Assembly: GCF_020614375.1 (NCBI RefSeq) | Contig: NZ_CP085330.1 | Span: forward strand, 475,872 to 539,871 | DNA from: Haladaptatus salinisoli | GTDB lineage: Archaea > Halobacteriota > Halobacteria > Halobacteriales > Haladaptataceae | Reading direction: 5' to 3' | DNA: 64,000 nucleotides | In this document: piece by piece, positions 7,799-16,756 of the stretch | How the letters are laid out: each line of letters begins with the position of its first letter | Position numbering within the stretch: position 1 is the first letter of the stretch | Made by a program: the position numbers and the translations under genes | Notes under the pieces: model-generated | What the model was told of the DNA's origin: nothing | The model's input: the letters and a program-made list of their open reading frames with translations, nothing else | The model's database searches: none

Positions 7799-8542
7799 AT
7801 GAGCGAAACCACGATCACGTTCGCGGGAAGCGGAGATACGCTCGGTAGCGGTGGGAGGCTACAAACATGTATCCACACGGACGCGGACTCGACGCAGTTT
7901 TTACTTGACTGCGGTGCATCTTCGTTACCCGCACTGAAACGGCACGAAATCGACCTTAATGCAATTGATGCGATTCTTCTCACGCACCTTCATGGCGATC
8001 ATTTCGGCGGAATTCCGTTTTTCGTTCTAGATGCACAACTCGTCTCGAAGCGGACAGATCCGTTGATAATTGCCGGGCCACCGGGTACTGAAAAACGAGT
8101 ACGAGCGGCGATGGACGTGATGTTTCCCGGACTCTCCGAGGTCAACCAAGAGTTCGAGATCTCTTATGTCGAACTCGAAGACCGAGAGGAAACGATGGTC
8201 GGGTCACTACGCGTAACTCCGTATCGCGTCGTTCACCCGAGTGGTGCCCCACCGTACGCCCTCCGAGTCGTGGTTGACGATAGCTCCATCGCCTATTCGG
8301 GGGACACTGAGTGGACTGACGCGCTGGTTGACGCTGCTCGCGGAACGGATGTTTTCATCTGTGAAGCGTACTTTTTCGACAGAGAAGTCCCTTATCACAT
8401 AAGCTACGATACTCTTCATTCCCACTACGCAGAACTTGAGTGTGATCGAACGATCATCACGCATATGAGTGAGGAGATGCTGAGCCGTCTCCCAGACATT
8501 GAACTCGAACACGCAGACGACGGAAAGCAGATCACAATTTAG
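7799..8542 (+). CDS. MBL-fold metal-dependent hydrolase (RNase Z-like)
   Basis: 247 aa from the ATG at 7799; the frame is open further upstream to 7625, but that part is the repeat sequence and does not look coding. The metal site is visible: THLHGDHFGG with H63, H65, D67 and H68, a later SGDTEW aspartate and THMSEEM (His near 220), an arrangement typical of the RNase Z/AtsA-like subgroup of the metallo-beta-lactamase fold. It lacks the flexible arm expected for tRNA 3' processing, so a small-molecule hydrolase is as likely as a nuclease. The gene is less GC-rich than its neighbours and is flanked by related repeats, suggesting acquisition by transfer. Confidence 0.85.
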   Translation: MSETTITFAGSGDTLGSGGRLQTCIHTDADSTQFLLDCGASSLPALKRHEIDLNAIDAILLTHLHGDHFGGIPFFVLDAQLVSKRTDPLIIAGPPGTEKRVRAAMDVMFPGLSEVNQEFEISYVELEDREETMVGSLRVTPYRVVHPSGAPPYALRVVVDDSSIAYSGDTEWTDALVDAARGTDVFICEAYFFDREVPYHISYDTLHSHYAELECDRTIITHMSEEMLSRLPDIELEHADDGKQITI

Positions 8543-8640
8543 TACTCGTTCTCACGCGACGGAAGGCGGTAACCGTACCTACTTTACTCACCACCCGCTC
8601 TGCCGGTCTAAATAGAGTTCGGTACCCGCTGAATATGCGC

Positions 8641-8719
8641 CTTCTGTGCAGCACCAACTGATCGTATTGCCGAAATGCTGTCAAGAGAGCCGCGCTGAAT
8701 ACAGAGAGGATATCCAACA
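8641..8719 (+). repeat. Degenerate ~75-bp repeat, copy 2 (downstream of MBL gene)
   Basis: This copy has the same orientation as 7621-7695 and starts about 1.02 kb after it. It includes ttctgtgcagcacc, attgccgaaatgctg and gctgaatacagagaggatat. The copy lies in the 280-bp gap before the lipoprotein gene, with no transposase between the copies. Confidence 0.45.
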
Positions 8720-8822
8720 GTCCACGGATGGTATTGAAGCTCGTTGTATTTCAGTTGGATGTGTCAAATACTTCCTTGTGTTATCCCAATAATTATCCCC
8801 ATTCCCCGTGGTATTGAATCAC

Positions 8823-9836
8823 ATGAGTCATTCCCGTCGTCTGTTCCTCACCTCCGCCTCGACGGTTTTCACTGTCGCGGTAGCCGGATGTACTAGCTCG
8901 CCCAGATCAACCGAGCAAGACAATAGCCCTCAACGGAATGCCGTGAATGATGGAAATCCGATTCCGGCTGCTCGATTACAGATGACAGCGGTAGAGAACA
9001 GAGACATTGGTGGACGGCATACTCTATCTATGAGGGAGAATCAGGAGAAAGGACGACGCGTCATCAAGCGGGCCGTAAAAAACGGGTCGACAATAGTCGA
9101 CGACCAATCACCGCCACTCTGGGAAGGCAGTAGACCATGGGTGTACGACGGCAGTGTGTATCGACTCTCGTATGAGGTACGAAACGAACGCCCGGCGACT
9201 CGCTACTTCTGGAATCTTATCCCTGTGCAACAGGCTAACGAGGATGACATCGTGCAGTTCAACGAGCTTCCGCGTTTCGATCGCGAGAAGTTTCGGTTAG
9301 TTGGCCTTGGAGACGACACTGTGGGAGCCGACACGTCACTCGATGTCGGGAAGACGTTCGTGTACGCGAATGCTGACCGAAACCAGTCGGCACTCGTACC
9401 AACTCTTGAGCGTTCGGTTATCGAATGGAAATCTGGCTCACGTGCGCGGTTTTCGATCACCGGCTCGAACTCTACAGATGCGACGCTCAAAACGTACCGT
9501 TACACGGCTCGCCAACTTGCACCGACCGTCGAAGCGTATGGTCAGCAGCTCCGCGACCAATACACGTTCGAACTCTCGGGGCTTGCTGACGTCGAGCGCA
9601 GCCTCGTAAACCAAGCCATCGCAGAGCACGGATACACCGTCGAACGAGGCGGATCGCCTCCCGATGCGTTCTGGTCACTGGTCGAGACGTTCCAGCAACA
9701 CGAAGCGGTCGCCGATAGAAAAGACGGTGTGACCGGTGGGTATCTCACCGCATACGATGGCCAAGTCTATTGGACGGAATTGATAAACAGGAACGACTTT
9801 GGGAGACAAAAAACGACCACCACGACAGAGCAGTAG
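8823..9836 (+). CDS. Tat-exported lipoprotein, unknown function
   Basis: 337 aa. The N-terminus MSHSRRLFLTSASTVFTVAV, then AGC, is a twin-arginine signal (R5-R6) ending in a lipobox with the lipidated cysteine at C23. A GTG at 8808 would add five residues; the ATG at 8823 fits the Tat signal better. The mature protein is polar, without transmembrane segments, and I recognise no domain. Pairs such as YDGSVYRLSYEV and YDGQVYWTELI look like beta-strands. The gene sits alone in the lower-GC patch. Confidence 0.75.
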   Translation: MSHSRRLFLTSASTVFTVAVAGCTSSPRSTEQDNSPQRNAVNDGNPIPAARLQMTAVENRDIGGRHTLSMRENQEKGRRVIKRAVKNGSTIVDDQSPPLWEGSRPWVYDGSVYRLSYEVRNERPATRYFWNLIPVQQANEDDIVQFNELPRFDREKFRLVGLGDDTVGADTSLDVGKTFVYANADRNQSALVPTLERSVIEWKSGSRARFSITGSNSTDATLKTYRYTARQLAPTVEAYGQQLRDQYTFELSGLADVERSLVNQAIAEHGYTVERGGSPPDAFWSLVETFQQHEAVADRKDGVTGGYLTAYDGQVYWTELINRNDFGRQKTTTTTEQ

Positions 9837-10029
9837 GGCGACGAGTTCACTTCGCTCTCAACGAGACTTTTAAACGGTGGTCGATGGCTGACAATCCCAC
9901 TACGGACATTGTAGTTCACCAGCCACGGAGCTAATCGGAGAGCGTCAATCCATCGCTACGGAGTGTGATATTTCGTGGCAGGCGACCGATAGCATTTTTA
10001 TCATCTGAGAGTGATCTTCGAGACAACTC

Positions 10030-10728
10030 ATGGCTGACCCGTTTGCCCAGGCGCTTTACGATTTTCATTTTGACGAACTGCAGGGCCCAGTTCTCTATCG
10101 GCGAGGAGACGAAACCCGGGAGGTCAGCATAGACTTTTATTTTGATGAGGTCACTGCCGAGGGCTCGGGGCTAGAGTCACGGCTCGAGGGACCGCTGCTG
10201 GATATGGGTGCCGGCGCTGGACGGTTTTCACTCTATTTCCAAGACCAATTCGAGACCGTCGCGATTGAACGCGATGAACTGCTTGTCGAGGTACTCCGTG
10301 ACCGCGGTGTAACCGACGCTCGACGCGTGGACATGTTTTCGTTACTCGAAGCGTTCGAGACTAATCGGTTCGAGTCAGCGATTGCAGTTGGGACTCAGGT
10401 AAGCCTATCTCGGTCGATGCGGGGTCTCAGACAGTTCCTACGCGACCTTTCGTACGTCACAACACCGGATGCAACTGCGGTCATTGACGGGTATGACCCC
10501 GACCACGAAACGACGAAAGGGAAATTGGATTACTACGACGATCCATCGACCGGTCTTGCCTATCGCCTCCTTCAGATCGAGTACGATGGAGTGCTCGGGG
10601 AGCCGTGGCTGTACAGGCTCTTCACCCCTGACCGTTTCCGCGAAGCTGCCACCGACGCAGGATGGGAAGTTGTTGAGGTAACGTATGAGCCCGAACATCT
10701 CTACCAACTGGTCTTACGGAAACGGTGA
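10030..10728 (+). CDS. Class I SAM-dependent methyltransferase
   Basis: 232 aa. SAM-binding motif I is LLDMGAGAGRFSLYF (DMGAGAGRF, residues 58-66), followed by the acidic strand VAIERDELLVEV and motif IV-like sequence FESAIAVGTQ. The C-terminal half (YDGVLGEPWLYRLFTPDRFR) is typical of haloarchaeal small-molecule methyltransferases. Nothing in the neighbourhood shows the substrate. The gene is flanked by gene-free gaps of 193 and 195 bp, so it is probably a single transcription unit. Confidence 0.85.
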   Translation: MADPFAQALYDFHFDELQGPVLYRRGDETREVSIDFYFDEVTAEGSGLESRLEGPLLDMGAGAGRFSLYFQDQFETVAIERDELLVEVLRDRGVTDARRVDMFSLLEAFETNRFESAIAVGTQVSLSRSMRGLRQFLRDLSYVTTPDATAVIDGYDPDHETTKGKLDYYDDPSTGLAYRLLQIEYDGVLGEPWLYRLFTPDRFREAATDAGWEVVEVTYEPEHLYQLVLRKR

Positions 10729-10923
10729 GACGCCAGCTTTGCAAAGGCATTCCCGTCTATACTGATATCGGTGATCGTTATGACCGGTAATAAATACGAT
10801 GGGCGGTCGAAGACGCGGTACTCGTCGTGGCGAGCGCGAACGCCCGCCGCGTTTACTTCGCAGAGATACCGTCGCGCATCGATTCGCCAATCGCTATTTA
10901 CCGCTCGCTCCCGACCGTGGCCT

Positions 10924-11742
10924 ATGGAGTACGAGACGATTCGCGGGGAGCAGATTCCGAAGATCGGTCTCGGAACGTGGCGAATGGAGGGGGCGACCTG
11001 CCGGAACGCGGTTTCGACGGCGCTCGAACTGGGCTATCGACACGTCGACACTGCACAAGCCTACGGCAACGAGCGGCAAGTCGGACAGGCCATCGCGACC
11101 GCCGACGTGGCCCGCGAGGACGTGTTCCTGACGACGAAGGTGTGGCCCATGCACCGGAGCTACCGCGACATCGTGGACTCGGTTCACGGCAGTCTCGCGC
11201 GACTCGGCACCGACTACGTCGACCTACTCCTCATCCACTGGCCGAACCCCATCGCCTCGACCCGCGAGGTGATGCGCGCCCTGTCCGACCTGCGGAGCGA
11301 GGGACTGACCCGACACATCGGCGTGAGCAACTTCGACGTCGACCAGTTGGCGGCGGCGCAGAACGCCGCGGGCGCACCCGTCCTCACCGATCAGGTGCAG
11401 TTCCACCCGTTCCACCCGCAGTCGGACCTCCTCGACTACTGCCGGGAGCACGGCGTGTTGTTGACGGCGTACAGTCCCCTCGCGCACGGCGGCGTCGTGG
11501 ACGACCACGTCCTCACCGAACTCGGGGCGAAGTACGAGAAGACCCCGGCGCAGGTCGCGCTTCGCTGGGTCGTCCAGCACGACGGGGTGGTGACTATTCC
11601 GAAAGCCGCGAGCGAGGAGCACCTGGAGGAGAACCTCGCCGTCTTCGATTTCGAGTTGACGGAGACCGAGATGGCGCTCGTGGAGCGACCGTCGCGCGTA
11701 CGAACCGGGGTATCGAGGCTTCGCGGGCGGTTCGAGCGCTGA
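10924..11742 (+). CDS. Aldo/keto reductase
   Basis: 272 aa from the ATG at 10924; the longer open frame from 10771 has a basic, non-haloarchaeal N-terminus. The catalytic tetrad of the AKR barrel is complete: D42 (HVDTAQ), Y47 (AYGNE), K72 (TTKVW) and H105 (LLLIHWPNP). Late in the chain VVTIPKAAS is the conserved NADPH 2'-phosphate-binding segment. The length fits prokaryotic AKR5-type enzymes that reduce keto acids or aldehydes with NADPH. It is convergent with the nucleoside permease-family gene, 11 bp apart. Confidence 0.92.
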   Translation: MEYETIRGEQIPKIGLGTWRMEGATCRNAVSTALELGYRHVDTAQAYGNERQVGQAIATADVAREDVFLTTKVWPMHRSYRDIVDSVHGSLARLGTDYVDLLLIHWPNPIASTREVMRALSDLRSEGLTRHIGVSNFDVDQLAAAQNAAGAPVLTDQVQFHPFHPQSDLLDYCREHGVLLTAYSPLAHGGVVDDHVLTELGAKYEKTPAQVALRWVVQHDGVVTIPKAASEEHLEENLAVFDFELTETEMALVERPSRVRTGVSRLRGRFER

Positions 11743-11753
11743 TTCGGGACGAA

Positions 11754-12689
11754 TCAGCGACCCCGTTCGAACCGCTCCCGGTCGCTCCGTATCGCCTCGA
11801 CGACGCGGGACCCGACGCGAACCGCGTTCTCCAACCCGAGTTCGACGGTGTGCGGACCCACTCCCTCGCGGAGACTCTCGCGCGCCGAGACCCCTTCCGG
11901 GGGCTGGTCGAAGTTCGCCGCGCCGCGTACGCTCAGGTAGCGGTGCAGGAGACCGAAGCGGTCGAGCGCGGTCGCGGTTCCGAAGTCCTCCATCTCGGTC
12001 GTCGCGTACACCCCCGCGTCGTACTCGTCGGCGAGCCACTGCGCCTGTTCCGAGAACTCCGTCCCGTGCCAGAACTCGTCCCCGCAGAGCGTCGTCCCGG
12101 TCGCGACGGTCGGCTTCGAGCGCGCCGCGTCCTGCGCGTACCGGTTTCGGTACCGCCGCGCTCGCTCCGAATCGAGCAGTTCGACCCCCTTCGCCGAGCG
12201 GTACGCCTCCGCGACGAGGGCTTCGTTCAGGCGGAGGACGTAATCGTGCGGGCGGTAGCCGAGCAGTTCGACCGGCGCGCCGTCGTCCCGGTCGGGAAAT
12301 CGGTGTTTTCTGTCCCAATCGACGACGGCGTCGGCGATGAACACCGAGCCGAGGGTTCCGACGTCGGGTCGGACGCCGGCGATCCCGACCGTCAGGAAGT
12401 ACGCGTTCGAGCAGTCCAGTTCGGGGTGCGCGAGCACCGCCGTCAGGGTCGCCGCGGCGTCCGCCTTCCCCATCCCCGTCGCCGTGATTCCGACGCCGTC
12501 GTCCGTGTGGAAGACCGGCGCGTTCGCGCCGGGAACCGACGTCTCATTGGAAAATTCGTAGGCGTCCAGCCACGGTCGGAACTCGTCCGGGAGATCCTCC
12601 TCGGCGGAGAAATCGTCCGCGGCGAACGCCGGGAGCAGGAGCACGTCGAGTTCGGTCGGGGAGGAGTCGGCATCGTCGACCGTCATCAT
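11754..12689 (-). CDS. Purine nucleoside permease (NUP) family protein
   Basis: 311 aa. The sequence matches the NUP family, named after a fungal purine nucleoside transporter but with the fold of nucleoside phosphorylases. Recognisable parts are ITATGMGKADAAATLTAV, FLTVGIAGVRPDVGTLGSV, the GTTLCGDEFWHG signature and ATTEMEDFGTATAL, equivalent to the MEx site of purine nucleoside phosphorylases. There are no transmembrane helices, so a nucleoside-binding or hydrolytic role is more plausible than membrane transport. The start could be Met1 or Met2. It precedes no operon partner; the ALS-like gene is 46 bp upstream on the same strand and could be cotranscribed. Confidence 0.85.
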   Translation of the reverse strand: MMTVDDADSSPTELDVLLLPAFAADDFSAEEDLPDEFRPWLDAYEFSNETSVPGANAPVFHTDDGVGITATGMGKADAAATLTAVLAHPELDCSNAYFLTVGIAGVRPDVGTLGSVFIADAVVDWDRKHRFPDRDDGAPVELLGYRPHDYVLRLNEALVAEAYRSAKGVELLDSERARRYRNRYAQDAARSKPTVATGTTLCGDEFWHGTEFSEQAQWLADEYDAGVYATTEMEDFGTATALDRFGLLHRYLSVRGAANFDQPPEGVSARESLREGVGPHTVELGLENAVRVGSRVVEAIRSDRERFERGR

Positions 12690-12735
12690 CCGAGGAGATG
12701 TCGTCGAGGGGTAAAGTTCCCGCGGAGCGGCGGGG

Positions 12736-14310
12736 TCACACCGGAATCTCGACGAGCGACATCTCGTCGCTCTCGACGCCCGCTCGCAGCGCGTCCGCTA
12801 TCTCCCCCCACGTCTCCGCCCGCGTCGCGCCGATGCCGAAGCTCTCCGCGAACGCCACGAAGTCGGGGTTGGTCAGGTGCGTGCCGAAGTGGTCGTCGCG
12901 GTGTTCCTCCTGTTCTTCGGTGATGAGGCGGTACTCCGAGTCGTTGAACACGACGATGGTGTAGTCGCAGCCGAGTCGGGTCGCCGTCTCTATCTCAGCC
13001 GCGTTCATCAGGAATCCGCCGTCGCCCGTGCCGACGACGACCTCCGAATCGAGCGCGAGGTCGGCGGCGATACCGCCCGGCACCGCGATGCCCATGCTGG
13101 CGAGACCGTTGGAGACGATGACCGTGTTCGGCTCGTACGCCGGGAAGTTCTGCGCGATGGCCATCTTGTGGCTCCCGACGTCGGAGATGAGCACGTCCTC
13201 GTCCGCCATCGCCTCGCGGAGCACGGGGAGGACGTTCCGCACCGTCACCGGGTCGTCGGCGTCGGGCGTGCGCGTGACCTGCTCCACGATGGCCTCGCGC
13301 TGGTCGCGGTACCACTCCGCGGGGCAGGACACGTCCACCGCGGGGAGGAGGGCGTCGAGTCCGGCGGAGATGTCGCAGACGAGTTCCACCTCCGGGTTGT
13401 AGTGTTCGTACACCTCGGCCGGTTCGTGGTCGAGGTGTACGACGTCCTTGTCGAGGTCGGGGTTCCACTTCTCGGGGTCGTGCTCGGCGATGTCGTACCC
13501 CACCGCGAGCACGCAGTCGGCCCGCGCGATGGCGTCGGCCGCCTCGCCGTTCGCGCCGGAGTCGAGCGTGAACAGGGAGTGCTCGTCGGCGTCCGAGAGC
13601 GCGCCTTTCCCCATGTACGTTCCGACGACCGGAACGGCGGTGTCCGAGACGAACCTGCGGAGCGACTGGGCCGCCCGCGTTCGGACCGCCCCGTTGCCCG
13701 CGATGATGAGGGGTCTGTCCGCGTCCTCCAGCAGTTCTGCGGCGCGTCTGACCGACTGCCGGTCGGGGTCGGGTCGGCGCACTCGACGGCGGGGTTCGAG
13801 GGGTTCGGCGTCCGTCTCCGCCGCCGCCACGTCCTCCGGGAATTCGAGGTGCGTCGCGCCGGGTTTCTCGTACTCCGCGAGTTTGAACGCCTTGCGAACC
13901 GACTCGTTGATTATCTCGGGCGAACTCAACTGCACGTTCCACTTCGTCACCGACCGATAGGTGTGGACGATGTCCAGCGCCTGGTGGCTCTCCTTGTGGA
14001 GTCGTTCGAGTCCGGCCTGTCCCGTGATGGCGACGAGCGGACTCTTGTCGAGGTGGGCGTCCGCGACCCCGGTGAGCAGGTTGGTCGCCCCCGGTCCGAG
14101 CGTCGAGAGGCAGACCCCCGCCCGCCCGGTCACGCGCCCGTGAACGTCGGCCATGAACGCCGCACCCTGTTCGTGTCGGACGGGGATGAACTCGATGTCG
14201 GATTCCCGGAGCGAGAACAGCACGTCTTCGAGTTCCTCGCCCGGCAGGCCGAAGACGTACTCGACCCCCTCCCGCTCGAGGCACTCGACGAGTAGGTCTG
14301 ATGCCGTCAT
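12736..14310 (-). CDS. Acetolactate synthase large subunit-like TPP enzyme
   Basis: 524 aa, slightly short for a catalytic acetohydroxyacid synthase (about 560-600). The three domains are visible: N-terminal PYR domain with the catalytic Glu in PVRHEQGAAFMADV, a central FAD/NAD-like domain (PLIIAGNGAV), and a C-terminal TPP domain with VVGTGDGGFLMNAAEIET and VVFND (GDG ... N motif). No small regulatory subunit (ilvN) or ilvC is nearby, so it may be a catabolic acetolactate synthase, a benzoylformate decarboxylase-like enzyme or an oxalyl-CoA-type enzyme rather than the isoleucine/valine biosynthetic enzyme. The family is sure; the substrate is open. Confidence 0.85.
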   Translation of the reverse strand: MTASDLLVECLEREGVEYVFGLPGEELEDVLFSLRESDIEFIPVRHEQGAAFMADVHGRVTGRAGVCLSTLGPGATNLLTGVADAHLDKSPLVAITGQAGLERLHKESHQALDIVHTYRSVTKWNVQLSSPEIINESVRKAFKLAEYEKPGATHLEFPEDVAAAETDAEPLEPRRRVRRPDPDRQSVRRAAELLEDADRPLIIAGNGAVRTRAAQSLRRFVSDTAVPVVGTYMGKGALSDADEHSLFTLDSGANGEAADAIARADCVLAVGYDIAEHDPEKWNPDLDKDVVHLDHEPAEVYEHYNPEVELVCDISAGLDALLPAVDVSCPAEWYRDQREAIVEQVTRTPDADDPVTVRNVLPVLREAMADEDVLISDVGSHKMAIAQNFPAYEPNTVIVSNGLASMGIAVPGGIAADLALDSEVVVGTGDGGFLMNAAEIETATRLGCDYTIVVFNDSEYRLITEEQEEHRDDHFGTHLTNPDFVAFAESFGIGATRAETWGEIADALRAGVESDEMSLVEIPV

Positions 14311-14429
14311 CGTTCGTGGTACGCCGGAGGGGGACTAGTGCCTGTCGGCGGTTCCGCGACGCCCGCTCCGCGGAAATCGGCGGCGACATTTATCGTCGCG
14401 CGAACCGAGGTACGTTCTAGGGGGTTCCT

Positions 14430-15332
14430 ATGAGTCAGCAAGAACGGGAAATCGAGCGCTCCGAGGGACAGATGAGCGCCGAGGAACCGACGGAAGACGC
14501 GCAGGCCGAGGAGTTCCGAGCGGAGCGGTCGCCGCAGGAGCGCCGCCTCGCCAGAAAACGACGGACGCGGGAGCGGGAAACCGGAAGGAAGCCCGAGGAG
14601 GAAGCGGAGACGGCGCACCTGAAGGTGTTCCGCTACGACCCCGAGGTGCCCGAGAAGTCGAAGCCGCGCTTCGACCACTTCCACGTTCCCTTCGAGCGCG
14701 GGCTAACCGTCCTCGACGCGCTCATCTACGCTCGCGACCACTTCGACTCGTCGCTCACGGTGCGCCACTCGTGTCGGCAGGCCATCTGCGGCAGCGACGC
14801 CGTGTTCATCAACGGACGCCAGCGACTCGCCTGCCGAGCGCAGGTCGCCGAGTTGGACCAGCCGGTGCAGGTTGAACCGCTCCCGCATCAGGACGTGGTG
14901 AAAGACCTCGTCGTGGACATGGAGCACTTCTACGACCAGATGCACTCGGTCGAACCGTACCTCCAGACCGACTCGCTTCCGGACGACGAACTGGAAGAGC
15001 AGCGCCAGTCGCGCGAAAACCGCGAGGAGATCAAGATGTCCACGCGCTGCATCTGGTGCGCCGCCTGCATGTCCTCGTGCAACATCTACGCCGAAGACGA
15101 GCGGTATCTCGGCCCGGCGGCCATCAACAAAGCGTACCGATTCGCCATGGACGAGCGCGAGGGCGAGGGGATGAAAGAACACCGGTTGAACCTCATGGAC
15201 CAGACCCACGGCGTCTGGCGGTGCCAGACGCAGTTCTCCTGTACCGAGGTGTGTCCGAAGGACATCCCGCTGACCGAGCACATCCAGGAGCTCAAACGCG
15301 AGGCGGTGAAACAGAACCTCAAGTTCTGGTGA
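14430..15332 (+). CDS. sdhB: Succinate dehydrogenase/fumarate reductase iron-sulfur subunit
   Basis: 300 aa. SdhB passes electrons from FAD-bound succinate oxidation through three Fe-S clusters to quinone at the membrane. The [2Fe-2S] ligands are C115, C120, D123 and C135 (CRQAICGSD ... LAC); the Asp at the third position is the same substitution as in E. coli SdhB. The C-terminal domain has CIWCAACMSSC (C207, C210, C213, C217) and CQTQFSCTEVCP (C265, C271, C275) for the [4Fe-4S] and [3Fe-4S] clusters. A charged ~60-residue N-terminal extension precedes the ferredoxin fold. No sdhA, sdhC or sdhD is adjacent, unlike the usual sdhCDBA arrangement. Confidence 0.93.
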   Translation: MSQQEREIERSEGQMSAEEPTEDAQAEEFRAERSPQERRLARKRRTRERETGRKPEEEAETAHLKVFRYDPEVPEKSKPRFDHFHVPFERGLTVLDALIYARDHFDSSLTVRHSCRQAICGSDAVFINGRQRLACRAQVAELDQPVQVEPLPHQDVVKDLVVDMEHFYDQMHSVEPYLQTDSLPDDELEEQRQSRENREEIKMSTRCIWCAACMSSCNIYAEDERYLGPAAINKAYRFAMDEREGEGMKEHRLNLMDQTHGVWRCQTQFSCTEVCPKDIPLTEHIQELKREAVKQNLKFW

Positions 15333-15603
15333 TTTCTGCGCAAGCGACAGTTCCGTCGGCGTCTAACCGAGCGGACGTTTTCACCCCTGTCGCACGTCCC
15401 GGAAGACGAGCGAGTGCGACTTTCGTTCCGTGGGAAAACGTACCACGATCGGCCAAAAATACGACTGTGTCGCCCTGGTACCGACTACTACTCGACCGAT
15501 TCGTTCGGAGTTCCGGAGGCGTTGACTACGACGGTAAGCCTCATCGGCGGCCACGACGCATCCGATCACCGACCCCGCTTCGCCCGGTTCGCCATCCGAC
15601 TCG

Positions 15604-16500
15604 TCAGGCCAGCCGCCGCCAGCTCCAGTCGGGCTCCCAGTCGAACAGCGTCCGCGCCTTCGTGGTATCGACGAGCGCCGAATATTCGCCCTCGCCGAAA
15701 TCGCGGCGCACTTCGACGTCGGGGAAGACCTCCGCGACGAGCTTTCGAGTCGGCGTTTCAGCGCTCGTATCGGGTGCCGACACCCAGACTCGCTCGTGCC
15801 CGTCGAAGGTGGCCTCGACGGCCCGCCGGACGAGGTCGACCGCGTCCGACGCGTGGACGTAGGTGAACAGCGTGTTGCGCTGCGTGTGGAAGTGTTCCGA
15901 GTTTCGCATCCCCGTCAGCGTGCGATCAGCCTCGACGAACGTCTCGCGGGCGAGGGCGTCGTCGACGACCCACGGAAACCGGAGCGACGCGATGGTCCGC
16001 GGTCGGTCGTCGACGCGGCGTGCGAACCCGTCGGCGGCGATTTCGAGCGCCTGCTTCCCCAACCCGTACGGGTTCGACGGCGTCAGACGGTGACTCTCGT
16101 CGACCGGCAGGTAGTCCACGGTGATGCCTTCGGGCTCGAAGCCGCCGCCGATAGCGCTGAAACTCGACGCCAGAACGACCGTGTCGATTCCGAGCGCACT
16201 CGCGGCTTCCAGCGCGTGGTAACTGGACACGACGTTGCTCTCGTACGTTCGATAGCCCGGCGTTCGGTCCGGCGTCGGAATCATCCCCAGGTGAACCACC
16301 GCGTCGGCGTCGCTCTTCGCGAGCGAGCCGTAAACCTCGCCCGCGTCCAGCAGATCGGTCGTGAGATACGCGTCCGAACGCTCCTCCGCTCGCTTCCCCC
16401 GCGAGAGGTTGACGGTCCGGTAGCCCTCGTCGTTCAAGTGCGCCAGCACGCTCCGCCCGACGCGACCGTTACCTCCGGTGACGGCGACCGTCTCGGTCAT
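15604..16500 (-). CDS. NAD-dependent epimerase/dehydratase (extended SDR)
   Basis: 298 aa from the ATG at 16500. The Rossmann motif is VAVTGGNGRVGRSVLAHL (GGxGxxG) directly after the start, which decides against the upstream in-frame extension to 16656. The catalytic part includes LASSFSAIGG (Ser) and SNPYGLGKQALE (YxxxK). The C-terminal half (FTYVHASDAVDLVRRAVE) matches the sugar-nucleotide epimerase/UDP-glucose 4-epimerase-like group. No sugar biosynthesis genes adjoin, so it could also be a uronate dehydrogenase-like enzyme. Confidence 0.88.
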   Translation of the reverse strand: MTETVAVTGGNGRVGRSVLAHLNDEGYRTVNLSRGKRAEERSDAYLTTDLLDAGEVYGSLAKSDADAVVHLGMIPTPDRTPGYRTYESNVVSSYHALEAASALGIDTVVLASSFSAIGGGFEPEGITVDYLPVDESHRLTPSNPYGLGKQALEIAADGFARRVDDRPRTIASLRFPWVVDDALARETFVEADRTLTGMRNSEHFHTQRNTLFTYVHASDAVDLVRRAVEATFDGHERVWVSAPDTSAETPTRKLVAEVFPDVEVRRDFGEGEYSALVDTTKARTLFDWEPDWSWRRLA

Positions 16501-16756
16501 GGTCGTACTTTCGTCCGCGCTCCCTAATAGCCCGGCGCATCCCCCCGGGAAATTCCGAAGTCCTGTTCGGACATCCGGACGCTCAGTCCCTTCGACGGTC
16601 GAATCGTCGGCGCGAACGCCGCCATAGACTCGTTCCCCGTCGCGAATCGAGCGCACCTCCCTCGGTGACCGTTCGTCGGCTTCCGGTCGGCGTTCCGAAC
16701 TCGTACCGTCGCAATCAAGTCAGGTCATAGATTGGACGCGAACCGGGTCGGAATAA

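Noticed and set aside
10827..12923. A 698-residue plus-strand open frame across three genes
   Set aside because: It is arginine-rich and overlaps the aldo-keto reductase, permease-family and ALS-like genes, which have full family motifs.
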